NCBI RefSeq assembly: GCF_018343665.1
Contig: NZ_JAGYPM010000007.1
Location: forward strand, 104,430-168,429
Length of the DNA: 64,000 nucleotides
Source of the DNA: Cytobacillus citreus
Lineage (GTDB): Bacteria > Bacillota > Bacilli > Bacillales > Cytobacillaceae
Direction of reading: 5' to 3'
The position numbers and the translations under genes are program-made. The notes under the pieces are model-generated. The model was given only the letters and a program-made list of their open reading frames with translations. It had not been told where the DNA came from and searched no databases. This document shows, one piece after another, positions 1 through 9,212 of the stretch. Position 1 is the first letter of the stretch. Every line of letters begins with the position of its first letter.

Positions 1-1499
1 TCTTTTGTAATTAAGTCGATCTTAGGTTGGAAATATAATTCAAACTCATGCTGATCGATTGCTTTACGTAAATGGTATTCTATGAGTAATGCCTTTTCCT
101 GTGATTGACAAATTTCTTCTTCATAGATTTTATACGTACTTCGACCATATGTTTTGGCCGTATACATAGCGGCATCTGCATTTCTAATTAACTCTTCACT
201 TGTCTCACCATGCTCTGGAAACAGACTAATCCCAATGCTGCATGTAGCATTTATCTCTAGTTGGTTAGGTAAATTTATTGATTGTTCTAAAAGTAAAAGT
301 ATTTGCTTTGCTTTCATCATTGCTTCTTCATGATTTTTAATTTGCGGAAAAATGATAATAAATTCATCTCCAGCAAAACGATATAGACGTGAATTTTCAC
401 ATATAGCTTTTTTAAACAGGGAAGAAACTTTTGTAATTAAACAATCCCCAACACTATGACCAAAAGAATCATTAATATGCTTAAAGCGATCTAAATCAAT
501 GTAAAATAAAGCAAATCTATCATTAGTAATTAGAAATTCCTCAATAATGTGATTTAAATCCTCGTTCAGCTTACGACGATTTGGTAAGCTAGTTAATGAA
601 TCGTGATAGGCTAAAAATTCTACTTCCTGCTTAGCTTCGTGAAGTTCAGTAATATCACTCATACAACCTATGACTTCTACAACCTTTCCATTACTAATAA
701 TGGGAGAAAGATAGGTTAATAGCTGTCGACCTCGAAAGGAATAATTATACGAGACCTGTCGTCCTAAAAAGGCTTCGCAATAATATTTTTCTAACATTAA
801 TTGCAGTTCCTCTGAAAAAATGTCTTTCGGACTTTTATTCAGCATTTTTTCCTTTTCCAAGCCTAATTCATAAGCTAATTTTCCCTCATTAAGGGTATAA
901 ACGAATTGTCCATTCTTATCTTTGACGACTTTAAAAATTAGATTTTGCATGGAAGTGACAACATGGCGGTAATCATTTTGTAAGGCGGTTATTAATTTTT
1001 CCTGTGCATTCTTTCCCTCAGAGATGTCTGTACGAATAGCTATATACATAATCGTATTTCCAGTAAGATCCTTTAATGGGACAATGGTTGTCTTTACCCA
1101 GTAATACGAACCATCTTTTGCTTTATTCTTCACCTCACCTTCCCATACTTCACCCTGTCTAATTTGATTCCACATTTCCCCAAAAAATTGTTTATCATGA
1201 TGACCTGAATTTAAAATGCGATGATCATTTCCTATCAGTTCCTTACGGCTAAACTTTGAAAGTTCACAAAATTTATCATTCGCATAAATAATTTTCCCAT
1301 TTGTGTCTGTAGCAGCAACAATCGCAGAAACATCAAGTGCATATTTTAAATTGGAGAAATCCTCTAGGAAATGTCCTATTTGAAGAATATCCTGTTCCAT
1401 TTCTAAAAGATTTTTGTAATTCTTATGACCATTCCTAATCAACTCTTTTAAAGAATCTATCCATGGCTGCACTTGCTTATCTTCAAACATATCAGCCAT
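1..1499 (-). CDS. PAS-PAS-GGDEF-EAL c-di-GMP signalling protein, 3' end outside window
   Basis: Reading the minus strand from ATG at 1499 gives an open frame of about 499 codons that runs off the left edge. GGAG precedes the start by 7 nt; another in-frame ATG at 1502 is less well spaced. Two PAS domains (roughly residues 50-150 and 165-280) are followed by a diguanylate cyclase domain with a DSLTSLPNRR entry motif, a DLDRFKHIND segment and RFAGDEF (AGDEF at residues 376-380). AGDEF is a known variant of the GGDEF active site that is often still active. The last residues (FELYFQPKIDL) begin an EAL phosphodiesterase domain. The protein probably senses a small ligand or redox state and makes or degrades cyclic di-GMP at the membrane or in the cytosol; no membrane segment is seen. 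The balance of the two activities cannot be judged because the EAL residues lie outside. Confidence 0.9.
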   Translation of the reverse strand, partial: MADMFEDKQVQPWIDSLKELIRNGHKNYKNLLEMEQDILQIGHFLEDFSNLKYALDVSAIVAATDTNGKIIYANDKFCELSKFSRKELIGNDHRILNSGHHDKQFFGEMWNQIRQGEVWEGEVKNKAKDGSYYWVKTTIVPLKDLTGNTIMYIAIRTDISEGKNAQEKLITALQNDYRHVVTSMQNLIFKVVKDKNGQFVYTLNEGKLAYELGLEKEKMLNKSPKDIFSEELQLMLEKYYCEAFLGRQVSYNYSFRGRQLLTYLSPIISNGKVVEVIGCMSDITELHEAKQEVEFLAYHDSLTSLPNRRKLNEDLNHIIEEFLITNDRFALFYIDLDRFKHINDSFGHSVGDCLITKVSSLFKKAICENSRLYRFAGDEFIIIFPQIKNHEEAMMKAKQILLLLEQSINLPNQLEINATCSIGISLFPEHGETSEELIRNADAAMYTAKTYGRSTYKIYEEEICQSQEKALLIEYHLRKAIDQHEFELYFQPKIDLITK

Positions 1500-1502
1500 C
1501 AT

Positions 1503-2178
1503 TTCACTCCTTTACCTCGCTGTTATTTTTATTAACACTATCGAATAAAAATACAATTTAAGTAACTTAAGAAAATAATTAATAACGAATGCCTATGCAA
1601 AAAAACTAGGGAAATTCTATTAAAAAAATGTAATATCTTTCTAAAAGAAAGGTATTTTTTAGTAATTTAATACCTTTTTATCACATTTTGTCGTTTATTA
1701 CAATATCATGTCATTTTTACACTATTTACACATTAACAATGAATATTCATGCAAGATACCTTACGATTAATAAATAGAAAGGAAAGTGTACACAAAAACT
1801 TGTGATAAGGGGCGATTACTGAGGCGGGTGTTCTTAGCGCTATAAAAAGGGGTATTCGGATTATCGTGTGGAATTATAACAGATTTGTGTATGCTTAAAA
1901 TATTCTTGATTTCTAAATAGTGAAGTTCTGAAAGGCTTGAAAACACTAACTTCCGGAGCGTGTGAAAAGTAAAAGTAATTCTATCTACTCGACATAAGCC
2001 CTCGATATGCTTTCATGGGAACATATCGAGGGTATATTTTTGTGGTAAAAAATTGAGTAGAGTTGTGGAGATAAAATGAATGTAAATTTTCAGCTTTTAA
2101 TTTTGTTGGTATATGCAAAACTTATATCACATGAAATCGTGATACCAGAACATTTGAAAATGGTGGGCATAAGACCAC
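1503..2178. other. non-coding gap with an orphan hairpin
   Basis: No convincing gene is seen. The stretch holds the promoter side of the GGDEF/EAL gene and, further right, an 11-bp perfect hairpin (1999-2032) followed by a short T-rich run. Short open frames across 2076-2291 are the antisense of the permease gene and have no supporting features. Confidence 0.5.
1999..2040 (+). terminator. hairpin with T-rich tail
   Basis: CCCTCGATATG at 1999-2009 pairs perfectly with CATATCGAGGG at 2022-2032, followed by TATATTTTT. No plus-strand gene lies just upstream, so it may end a lost gene or a small transcript. It may also act for the minus-strand permease operon that stops at 2179. Confidence 0.5.
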
Positions 2179-2781
2179 TCAGCTTTTCAAAGGAATTTGA
2201 GAAATTATCCGTGGTAGAATTAGTAACAATGCAGCTAATAGCAATAATATCGACCCTATTACGGCCATGTCTGATAAAGCAAGAATTCTAGGTACTGTAG
2301 TTATAGTGTGAAACATCGCTATAGCACCTAATACCCCAAGTATTGCCATGTACCATTTCCTCATTTGAAAACCCACCACAGAAGTCCAGCCTATGAAAAA
2401 AAATAGGGGCATTTGCAGATAATGTGTAATTGCAGAAGGTAGTGAAATGCTATCATAGTAAATTACTGAACCTAAAAGCGGTATGAGCAGAAACAATGAT
2501 ATAATGCTTATGGCTCCTGTATATGCCCAAAAGAACTGTTTTCTGGTCAGGCCCTTTGACACAAATAGCTTTGTTGCAACCAACGGATATACAATCCCTA
2601 TTACCAAAAGGTATATTTTAGGGGAATATATAATAGAAATTGGTATCCATGAAGTATCATCTATTGTTACATAGGAAAATACTATAAGAAGTATTGCCAT
2701 TATAAAGGCATAGATACCTATAAACCAACATATGCCCTTAGCCTGTATTGATAGTAGAAGTTTCAAAGCTGTTTTCGTCAT
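2179..2781 (-). CDS. ABC transporter permease subunit of a YtrA-type operon
   Basis: A 200-residue, very hydrophobic protein with about six predicted membrane spans (near residues 15-38, 52-72, 88-110, 122-140, 142-160 and 172-192). Its ATG overlaps the stop of the upstream ATPase gene by 4 nt (ATGA), which indicates translational coupling. It is the natural membrane partner of that ATPase in a GntR-ABC-permease operon like the B. subtilis ytr system, where such transporters respond to cell-envelope stress or peptide antibiotics. The substrate cannot be read from the sequence, and I do not recognise a named family. Its role rests on topology plus context. Confidence 0.75.
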   Translation of the reverse strand: MTKTALKLLLSIQAKGICWFIGIYAFIMAILLIVFSYVTIDDTSWIPISIIYSPKIYLLVIGIVYPLVATKLFVSKGLTRKQFFWAYTGAISIISLFLLIPLLGSVIYYDSISLPSAITHYLQMPLFFFIGWTSVVGFQMRKWYMAILGVLGAIAMFHTITTVPRILALSDMAVIGSILLLLAALLLILPRIISQIPLKS

Positions 2782-3653
2782 TCCTCTTTCCCTCCTCTTT
2801 CGGTCATATAGATGAATAAATCCTGCAGTGAGGGGTGAGAGAATTCAAGGCCTTTTTTTTCCGCAGCAAGGCGATCATTTTCTGACAACTCCCCGAACAA
2901 TACAACCTCTTTCTGTCGGCCTAAGACCCGCTGGGACAGGATTTCACGACCATTTGTGAAGCTATTTACAACTTCGCTAAATCCTGTCACGACTGTTCCT
3001 TTTGAGCGCAGGTTATCATAGTCGTCGTGGGCTATTACCTGCCCCTTGTTAATAATTATGGTTTCGCTGAAAAGCCCCTCCATCTCATTGACAAAATGTG
3101 TTGAAAACAAAATAAGCTTTGGCCTCTGCGTATAGTCTGATAAAAGTTCGCTGATAAACAGTTTGCGCATGGCAGCATCCATGCCGAGATATGCCTCGTC
3201 ATATAGGGTAATCGGCGTCTGTCCTGCTAGACCGATAATTACACGTACTGCCGAACGCATACCGTGACTTAAGTCTCTCATTTTCTTCTTTACAGGTATT
3301 TCAAACAGCTTTATAAGTTTTTCTGCATAGGCAGCATCCCAGTTTGGACGGAGTGCAGCTGTTATTTTAATAAGTTCCTTTGCCTGAAAGGCATTTTCTA
3401 TTTCACTCTGATCGTCATCTATAAGAGCAATTTGTGGCATTATATTCCTGCTTTCATAAGGATTTTCGCCAGATATGGTTATTGTACCTGAGGTTGGCCT
3501 GCGAAAGGCGCAGAGCAGAGACAAAAGTGAGGTCTTACCTGCTCCGTTCCTGCCAAGCAGCCCGCAGATTGCCTGATCGGGAAGTTTTAAACTTACATTA
3601 TTGAGCGCAACGGTATTTCCATATTTAAGTGATACATTTTCAAGATTAATCAT
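2778..3653 (-). CDS. ABC transporter ATP-binding protein, YtrB-like
   Basis: About 291 residues. Walker A is GLLGRNGAGKTS near residue 33; the signature is the degenerate LSHGM and Walker B is ITLYDEAYLGMD, with Glu following Asp. The weak LSGGQ match is usual for this YtrB-type branch. I place the start at ATG 3653 (MINLENV) because GGAAAGGAG lies 6 nt upstream; a longer frame from 3674 would overlap the GntR gene by 29 nt and lacks a site. It overlaps gntR by 8 nt and the permease gene by 4 nt, so the three genes form one operon. It is predicted to drive the six-span permease; import versus export is not resolved. Confidence 0.88.
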   Translation of the reverse strand: MINLENVSLKYGNTVALNNVSLKLPDQAICGLLGRNGAGKTSLLSLLCAFRRPTSGTITISGENPYESRNIMPQIALIDDDQSEIENAFQAKELIKITAALRPNWDAAYAEKLIKLFEIPVKKKMRDLSHGMRSAVRVIIGLAGQTPITLYDEAYLGMDAAMRKLFISELLSDYTQRPKLILFSTHFVNEMEGLFSETIIINKGQVIAHDDYDNLRSKGTVVTGFSEVVNSFTNGREILSQRVLGRQKEVVLFGELSENDRLAAEKKGLEFSHPSLQDLFIYMTERGGKEE

Positions 3654-4026
3654 TTTTTTCTCCTTTCCAAGCACTATCGATCATTTCATGAATCTCCTGG
3701 AGGGAAAAACCCAGGGGTTTTGCCAGAGCTGTCAGAGGCTCTATTTGTTCCTGAAAAAATGCCTGTGAAAAGCGCTTTTTAAGCTTCTCAGGGGCATCGG
3801 GGCTCACATACATTCCAAGTCCGCGCTTCTTATAAATTATGCCCTCATCTACAAGAAGATTGATTCCTTTCAGTACTGTGACGGGATTTATGTTGTAATG
3901 GCTGACAAGCTGGCTGTTTGAGGGGATTTGTTCATCAGGTAACAGCCGCCCATTGAGAATATCCTCCTCAATTGTCTCTTTGATTTGTATATAAATGGGA
4001 CGGTTACTGTCCAGAACTGACTTCAT
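3646..4026 (-). CDS. GntR-family regulator, YtrA subfamily
   Basis: A 126-residue repressor-type protein. The N-terminal winged helix-turn-helix spans residues 10-78 (IYIQIKETIEEDILNGRL, then NPVTVLKGINLLVDEGIIYKKRG). The short C-terminal helical tail of about 45 residues is diagnostic of the YtrA subfamily, which lacks a large ligand-binding domain. AAAGGAGG lies 6 nt before the ATG. It is the first gene of an operon with an ABC ATPase and permease. A perfect inverted repeat lies 37-60 nt upstream (4063-4086), so it probably represses its own operon until envelope stress or a ligand relieves it. Confidence 0.9.
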   Translation of the reverse strand: MKSVLDSNRPIYIQIKETIEEDILNGRLLPDEQIPSNSQLVSHYNINPVTVLKGINLLVDEGIIYKKRGLGMYVSPDAPEKLKKRFSQAFFQEQIEPLTALAKPLGFSLQEIHEMIDSAWKGEKND

Positions 4027-4062
4027 GTCGTCCTCCTTTCACTTATAGTGTTATTGTATAGT

Positions 4063-4086
4063 GGTATTATACAAGGGTATAATACC
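4063..4086 (-). promoter_or_regulatory. palindromic operator of the GntR/ABC operon
   Basis: GGTATTATAC - AAGG - GTATAATACC is a perfect 10-4-10 inverted repeat just upstream of gntR. The arm GTATAATACC contains a TATAAT -10-like hexamer, so repressor binding would cover the promoter. Position and symmetry fit a YtrA-type operator. Binding itself is inferred. Confidence 0.75.
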
Positions 4087-4573
4087 TGTCGCGAAATATT
4101 ACAAGCGATTATTAAAAATTATAAAAATTAATGCAAACTCATCATACATGTACCCATGTTTTTAAAGGTATTAATGCCTATGATTATTTGAATTCTAAAG
4201 AGTTAGCAGACCCTAGTTCAGAAAAATATAATATGAATACGGAATTATGTAGTATAACTTGCCGCCGACAAGGCCCCACTAGGCACAGTCAGCATCTTTT
4301 TTATATCTATAAAAAAGGAGTACTCGGAGCTTCTTTCGGATAGGTGCAGATGTTTCCTGAAAATGAAAGAGGAAAATCCTCCATTTCAGCAGAATATTGC
4401 AATTACTGCGGATATATTTTATCTCTTAACGTGGATTATCCCAAGAACATAGGGTAGCGCCTGTTATTCCATTATCGGGGGCACTTATTGATAGACAGTG
4501 CGCCTTTTCTTAATCGGGCCATATTGTTGCATAGCGCAGGAGGTTTGTAAGAAATCTATGGGAGGTAAAAAAG
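4087..4573. other. gap without a convincing gene
   Basis: A 70-codon open frame (4131-4343) has no ribosome-binding site and no recognisable sequence. The right half (about 4440-4560) is richer in GC with several short GCGC-containing hairpin arms. It carries the leader of the membrane-protein gene at 4574. No other feature is supported. Confidence 0.4.
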
Positions 4574-4987
4574 ATGAAGCAAACAATAAGAGCAAGGATG
4601 CTGGGCATTTATGATTTGTTTTTGGCGACAGGTGCAATTTGGATAGGAGCTAAAATGGTGAAGTCAAGTAGTGAGATCTTTGCCGAAGAATATCCTGATA
4701 GTTGGGCATCTAGGCTTCCTTTTGATAGTTGGGTTATGCCTGGGGTTCTCGCAATTGTCATATTTGGACTGGGTAATATTATAGCGGCGGTGTTTACTTT
4801 AAAAACAAGGCATAACAGTTCGTGGAATGTATCTGCCATTATGGGAGCAATTTTCTTTTTTAGTTTGATTTTTCAGCGCATTATTTTAGAGGAATCATAT
4901 ATAGTAACTAATCCGTTTTTAGCTTTGAGCGTTATTCAGTTATGTCTGGGTGGATACGTGTTTTTTGGTTATAGAAAGGGGCTCTAA
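4574..4987 (+). CDS. hypothetical four-span membrane protein
   Basis: A 137-residue protein with GGGAGGT 8 nt before the ATG. Hydrophobic spans lie near residues 10-26, 52-74, 86-105 and 114-133, giving about four helices; the loop between spans 1 and 2 (SSSEIFAEEYPDSWASRLPF) is polar and probably extracellular. I do not recognise the family. It stands alone on the plus strand between two minus-strand operons. A 7-bp hairpin (GGCGCTT/AAGCGCC, 5026-5053) follows the stop and may be a weak terminator. Confidence 0.7.
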   Translation: MKQTIRARMLGIYDLFLATGAIWIGAKMVKSSSEIFAEEYPDSWASRLPFDSWVMPGVLAIVIFGLGNIIAAVFTLKTRHNSSWNVSAIMGAIFFFSLIFQRIILEESYIVTNPFLALSVIQLCLGGYVFFGYRKGL

Positions 4988-5351
4988 TTGTGACCAAAAA
5001 TAAAATTGGAATATTTTCACAAATTGGCGCTTTTGGTGGAATAAGGAAGCGCCCTTTCTGCTTCATTGAACGATAGATACGATAACTAAATGGAATATTA
5101 CGAAATCACCCTTTTCGCGGGAATCTTAAACCCTCTTTCCACTCGATAATTTGAATACCTAAAAAAGGTAGCTGGTACAGTAATGTATCCAGAAACATAT
5201 GAAAGATTAAAGGAGATGTTTGAAAAATAATTTGAACACAAGTCATTTACTCAATCACTAAATAAGAAAGAATGAGAAGCATAATCCCCTCATTCTTTCT
5301 TTTTTTATCCCTTTTGCAAATAAAAACAGCCTTTGATCAATTAACTTACCA
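4988..5351. other. intergenic region with a gene remnant and terminator
   Basis: After the weak hairpin at 5026-5053 there is a 26-codon plus-strand tail at about 5150-5230 (ending KEMFEK, stop). It reads like the C-terminus of a lost gene, but a TAA lies immediately upstream and no start is present. A perfect 13-bp hairpin terminator follows at 5264-5301. Confidence 0.4.
5264..5307 (+). terminator. strong intrinsic terminator, possibly bidirectional
   Basis: AAGAAAGAATGAG (5264-5276) pairs perfectly with CTCATTCTTTCTT (5289-5301), followed by a T-run to 5307. It lies beyond the end of the minus-strand TRAP operon (stop at 5352) and may serve that operon too. Confidence 0.8.
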
Positions 5352-6632
5352 TTATTTCACTTTACTTGTATCTATCAAATACGTTGCAATTTCCGGGAAA
5401 AATGCTAGAACAATGATAAATAATATCATGATAATCGCATATGGATAAACACCTTTTACAATTTCCGAAATCGAGGTTGTTCGATCGACTCCTTTTAGTA
5501 CGAATAAATTTAATCCGACTGGAGGTGTAATAAGTGCTAATTCCATATTGATTACCAAAATAATAGCAAACCATATTGGATCAAAGCCAAGAGCTGTGAT
5601 AATTGGATACAGAATTGGTACTGTTATTACAATAATTGATACCGTTTCTAAGAAACATCCTAATATGAGTAAAACGATGTTAATTAAAATAAAGATAATC
5701 CATGGTGAGACATCCCAAGAGGTAGTAAATTCTGTAATCGATTGTGGAATTCTAAGGACTGTTAAAATAAATCCAAGCAGCATCGCACCAACGATTATGA
5801 AAAGGATCATAGCATTCGTTTGTACAGTCGAAAATAATATTTCCTTCATATTTTTAATCGTTAAATTTCGGTAGGCAAGTCCACCAATTAATAAACTTAT
5901 AACTACACCAACTGCAGCAGCCTCTGTCGGAGTAAATATTCCAGTATAAATACCGCCGATTATAATAATTGGTAAAATCAGACCCCATATTGCCTTCTTT
6001 GAAGCTTCAAATCTTTCAGGCCAAGTTGCTGGTTTATCTTTGATATGTCGTGTTTGCCATGAAGCAAATATAGTAAATAATAATGTTAGTAATATACCAG
6101 GAACGATCCCCGCAATAAAAAGCTTTCCTACAGATTCCCCTGTTATATTTCCATAAAGAATCATCGGTACACTTGGAGGAATTAAAATTCCTAAAGTACC
6201 ACCCGCTGCAAGAAGACCGAGAACATATTTCTTTGTATAACCGCGCTTCTCCATTTCAGGAAGAGCAACTGAACCTACCGTTACTGCGGTTGCGACACTC
6301 GAGCCAGAGATGGCTGAAAATATTGTACAGCAGAAAATGGTAGCAATTGCGAGTCCCCCAGGTAAATGTCTGAACCATCTGCTAGCCATTTCATATAAGT
6401 CTTTTCCAACACCACAGACTAATAAAACCTGACTCATCAATACGTACAATGGTAAGGCAGTCAGTTCAAAGGAATCTAATGCTTTATATGAGATAATAGG
6501 AATCTGCATGAAGGCAAATGTACCACCATTAAAAAAGTACATTCCTCCGATCGCCAAAAGTCCAAGAGTAAACGCAACTGGTAAACCAATTAATAGGAGA
6601 GTTCCCATTCCACCAAGAAAAAATAGATTCAT
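5352..6632 (-). CDS. dctM: TRAP transporter large permease subunit, DctM family
   Basis: A 426-residue protein with about 12 hydrophobic spans. It has family hallmarks such as CCTIFSAISGSSVAT and the loop GILIPPSVPMILYG, and its length is normal for DctM. It forms the substrate channel of a tripartite, sodium-driven TRAP carboxylate importer in the cytoplasmic membrane. It overlaps the small-subunit gene by 4 nt and is the last gene of the operon gntR-CoA transferase-lyase-dctP-dctQ-dctM. The catabolic partners suggest that the solute is a short branched dicarboxylate. The exact substrate is inferred, not seen. Confidence 0.93.
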   Translation of the reverse strand: MNLFFLGGMGTLLLIGLPVAFTLGLLAIGGMYFFNGGTFAFMQIPIISYKALDSFELTALPLYVLMSQVLLVCGVGKDLYEMASRWFRHLPGGLAIATIFCCTIFSAISGSSVATAVTVGSVALPEMEKRGYTKKYVLGLLAAGGTLGILIPPSVPMILYGNITGESVGKLFIAGIVPGILLTLLFTIFASWQTRHIKDKPATWPERFEASKKAIWGLILPIIIIGGIYTGIFTPTEAAAVGVVISLLIGGLAYRNLTIKNMKEILFSTVQTNAMILFIIVGAMLLGFILTVLRIPQSITEFTTSWDVSPWIIFILINIVLLILGCFLETVSIIVITVPILYPIITALGFDPIWFAIILVINMELALITPPVGLNLFVLKGVDRTTSISEIVKGVYPYAIIMILFIIVLAFFPEIATYLIDTSKVK

Positions 6633-7135
6633 GCCTGAGACTCTCCTTTCTTGTTAAAACAATCTACTATCTGTAATACAAAAGCGAAACAAAGTAAAAT
6701 CCCACCGATTGGAAGCAGCATTTCAGGCAAATACATAGGAACCCTTAACAAAGATGAAGACGTAACACCTAATGTGTAAGTACCCTGGACATGATGAATT
6801 CCGTACCATGTGAAAATGACACTGAAAAGCAATCCTAGAAAATTTGATAATATCGCCAAAATAGTTTTCACTTTGTCTGATACTATATTTATAACTAAAT
6901 CTACTGTAATATGGGAAAATGTTCTTAACGCATAACCACTCCCGATAAAACAGCTCCCAATAAGTGAATAAATTGATAATTCTGTAGCAAATACAGTTGG
7001 AGAATTAAAAAATGCACGGGAAAGCACCTCATAAAAGATCATTCCTGTGATCAGTACAATAAAAATTCCAGAAATGAATCCTCCTAAATGAATCAGCCTG
7101 TCTATGTTTTTATAAAGCATTTTAAAAAAACTCAT
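6629..7135 (-). CDS. dctQ: TRAP transporter small permease subunit, DctQ family
   Basis: A 168-residue protein with four membrane spans, the usual size and topology of DctQ; the segment GSCFIGSGYALRTFSHITVD is typical. I choose ATG 7135 because GGAGG lies 5 nt upstream. A frame beginning at TTG 7147 would place that ribosome-binding site inside the gene. It overlaps dctM by 4 nt. With DctM it makes the membrane part of the TRAP importer that receives solute from the lipoprotein DctP encoded upstream. Confidence 0.9.
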   Translation of the reverse strand: MSFFKMLYKNIDRLIHLGGFISGIFIVLITGMIFYEVLSRAFFNSPTVFATELSIYSLIGSCFIGSGYALRTFSHITVDLVINIVSDKVKTILAILSNFLGLLFSVIFTWYGIHHVQGTYTLGVTSSSLLRVPMYLPEMLLPIGGILLCFAFVLQIVDCFNKKGESQA

Positions 7136-7246
7136 TATTGCCTCCAACTTAAGACATCACACCATATTGAATTTAAACTTCAACCTTAGGGGAGCGAATC
7201 CCCCTACAGTTGATGTTCGTTTTTAAATCTTCATCCATTTTTTTCA

Positions 7247-8302
7247 TCAATTACCTGTTTCCACAAGATCAAGTAGTTCTTTTCCGAGATCACCTGATTG
7301 TTCTAGGAAAATATCATAAACAGGTTTTGCAGCATCTTTCCATACTTGAAGCTCTGATTCAGGGACGACATAAACTTCCATGCCTTTTTCTTCTAATTCT
7401 TTTGCTGTTTTTGCATCTTCTGCTTTTGCCTGTTCACGAATCCATTGTTCTGTTTCTGAGGCAGTTTCCTCTATTAGCTTTTGAGTTTTTTCCGGAAGAT
7501 TATCCCAGTATTTTTTATTGACAGCTAATATAAATTCTAAGTATGAATAATTATTAATAGTTAAATATTTTACAACTTCATCGTATTTTCTTTGCACCAT
7601 GGCAGTTGTTCCAGATGTAGCACCATCAACTGTATTACGCTGTAATGCCATGTATACTTCTCCGCCACCCATAAATACTGGTGATCCACCGTAAGCTTTA
7701 ATTAATTCTGAAGGGATATCACCAATACTTCTAATTTTTAGTCCTTCGAAATCCTCTGGCTTTTTTAGCGGTCTAACATTATTAACAAACTGTGCATAAC
7801 CATAGTCTGCAAACAATAAAACTTTTGCACCTTTTTCTTCCATTGCTTCTTTAAGCTTGTTTCCCATTTCTCCAGAAAGTGCTTTACCGGCTGCTTCATA
7901 GTTAGGAAAAATATAAGGAACATCAAAAATTCCCATTGCAGGAACTGTAGAAGCCCATAAAGTTGAAGAGTTCACACCCATTTCAACTCCGCCTGTTAAA
8001 ATAGATTGGTTCATTTCCTTATCACTTAAAAGCTGTCCAGCTGGATAAACTTGGACATTTACATTACCGCCAGATTTTTCAGTCACTTTCTTTGCGAATT
8101 CTTCAATACCAACTGCAATATGGTGATCCTGTGGCAGATTATATGCTAATCTGATTGTTGCTTTTTCATATCCATCTTCACCATTTTCTGCTCCGCTTTC
8201 CCCTGAAGATGATGCAGGTTCTTTTGACGCTTGTCCTCCACAAGCTGCTAAGATTCCCATTACAAGAAACAAAGCTAAAATACTTGCTGTTAATTTCTTC
8301 AT
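7247..8302 (-). CDS. dctP: TRAP transporter solute-binding lipoprotein, DctP family
   Basis: A 351-residue extracytoplasmic receptor. The signal peptide ends in a lipobox (GILAAC, Cys21), so it is tethered to the outer face of the membrane as a lipoprotein. After a Ser/Glu-rich linker the DctP fold begins near residue 45 (ATIRLAYNLPQDHHIAVG). LKIRSIGD holds the conserved arginine that binds the solute carboxylate, and ALQRNTVDGATSG is another family motif. It is followed by dctQ and dctM and preceded by two CoA-ester catabolic genes, which points to a small carboxylic acid as solute. Confidence 0.93.
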   Translation of the reverse strand: MKKLTASILALFLVMGILAACGGQASKEPASSSGESGAENGEDGYEKATIRLAYNLPQDHHIAVGIEEFAKKVTEKSGGNVNVQVYPAGQLLSDKEMNQSILTGGVEMGVNSSTLWASTVPAMGIFDVPYIFPNYEAAGKALSGEMGNKLKEAMEEKGAKVLLFADYGYAQFVNNVRPLKKPEDFEGLKIRSIGDIPSELIKAYGGSPVFMGGGEVYMALQRNTVDGATSGTTAMVQRKYDEVVKYLTINNYSYLEFILAVNKKYWDNLPEKTQKLIEETASETEQWIREQAKAEDAKTAKELEEKGMEVYVVPESELQVWKDAAKPVYDIFLEQSGDLGKELLDLVETGN

Positions 8303-8321
8303 CCTAATCCCAACCCTTATA

Positions 8322-9212
8322 TTATTTTATTCTTACTACTTGGCGTATTCTTCCAAGCGGGGCATTACTAGATAAACTTGCTGCATAGTCAGCTGCATCC
8401 AATAAACGTTCAAAATTTATACCCGTATCTATCGACATTCTATTAAACATATAAACTAAATCCTCTGTAGCGAGATTCCCTGCTGCTCCAGGTGCAAAAG
8501 GGCAGCCGCCAATACCACTAGCTGACGTTTCGAAAATTCTAACGCCTGCATTGAATGCTGCGTATGCGTTTGTAAGACCAAGACCTCTCGTATCGTGAAG
8601 ATGAATAGCAACAGGTGTCTTCCCAGTTACTTCTAATACACGGGAAAGCAATTGATATGTTTGCTCTGGATCAGCGATACCAATCGTATCTGCAATACCA
8701 ATCCGATCAGCACCTGCTTCTACTGCTCGCTCTACTAATTTTAGGACTACATCCGGATTCACTTTACCTTCATATGGACAGCCAAAGCTAACTGCGATTG
8801 AAAAGCACATTTTTATTTTGGTCTGATCCGTTTTATCTTTTAATTTAGTAAACTCTTTAAAATTATCTTCAATGCTTATCCCAATATTGCGCTGATTGAA
8901 TGTTTCGGTCGCAGCAGTTACCCAATTCACTTCGTTAATTGGGAATTTGGTTGCACGCTCAAAGCCTTTTACATTCGGAATAAGGGCAGTGATTTCAGTA
9001 TCATTTAATACAGAACATGATTTAATCACTTCTTCAGCATCTGCCATTTGAGGAACCTTCTTAGGATGAACAAATGAGCTTGCTTCGATATGATTAATAC
9101 CAGCTTCAGCTAATAAATAGATCAATTTAATCTTTTTAACGGTTGGTATAAATACCGCATCATTTTGCAAACCATCGCGAGGACTAACTTCGATAATGGA
9201 AATCTCCCCCAT
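8322..9212 (-). CDS. HMG-CoA lyase-family enzyme (hydroxymethylglutaryl- or citramalyl-CoA lyase)
   Basis: A 296-residue TIM-barrel lyase. The HMG-CoA lyase hallmarks are all present: SPRDGLQN (Arg12 and Asp13), the metal-binding HLHDTRG, and the flexible catalytic loop GIGGCPFAPGAAGN with its cysteine, followed by ATEDLVYM. The family cleaves 3-hydroxy-3-methylglutaryl-CoA to acetoacetate and acetyl-CoA; close relatives cleave citramalyl-CoA-type esters. Its ATG abuts the stop of the CoA-transferase gene and dctP follows at once. Being next to a CoA-transferase and a carboxylate importer rather than leucine-degradation genes suggests that it cleaves the CoA ester of the imported acid. Confidence 0.9.
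   Translation of the reverse strand: MGEISIIEVSPRDGLQNDAVFIPTVKKIKLIYLLAEAGINHIEASSFVHPKKVPQMADAEEVIKSCSVLNDTEITALIPNVKGFERATKFPINEVNWVTAATETFNQRNIGISIEDNFKEFTKLKDKTDQTKIKMCFSIAVSFGCPYEGKVNPDVVLKLVERAVEAGADRIGIADTIGIADPEQTYQLLSRVLEVTGKTPVAIHLHDTRGLGLTNAYAAFNAGVRIFETSASGIGGCPFAPGAAGNLATEDLVYMFNRMSIDTGINFERLLDAADYAASLSSNAPLGRIRQVVRIK

Noticed and set aside
1843..4330. Short similarity between CTATAAAAAGGGGTATTCGG (near 1842) and a stretch near 4305
   Set aside because: Only about 20 nt with several mismatches and no matching flanks; too short to call a repeat or shared gene remnant.
4131..4343. 70-codon plus-strand open frame
   Set aside because: No ribosome-binding site, no recognisable motif and an unusual composition; treated as chance.
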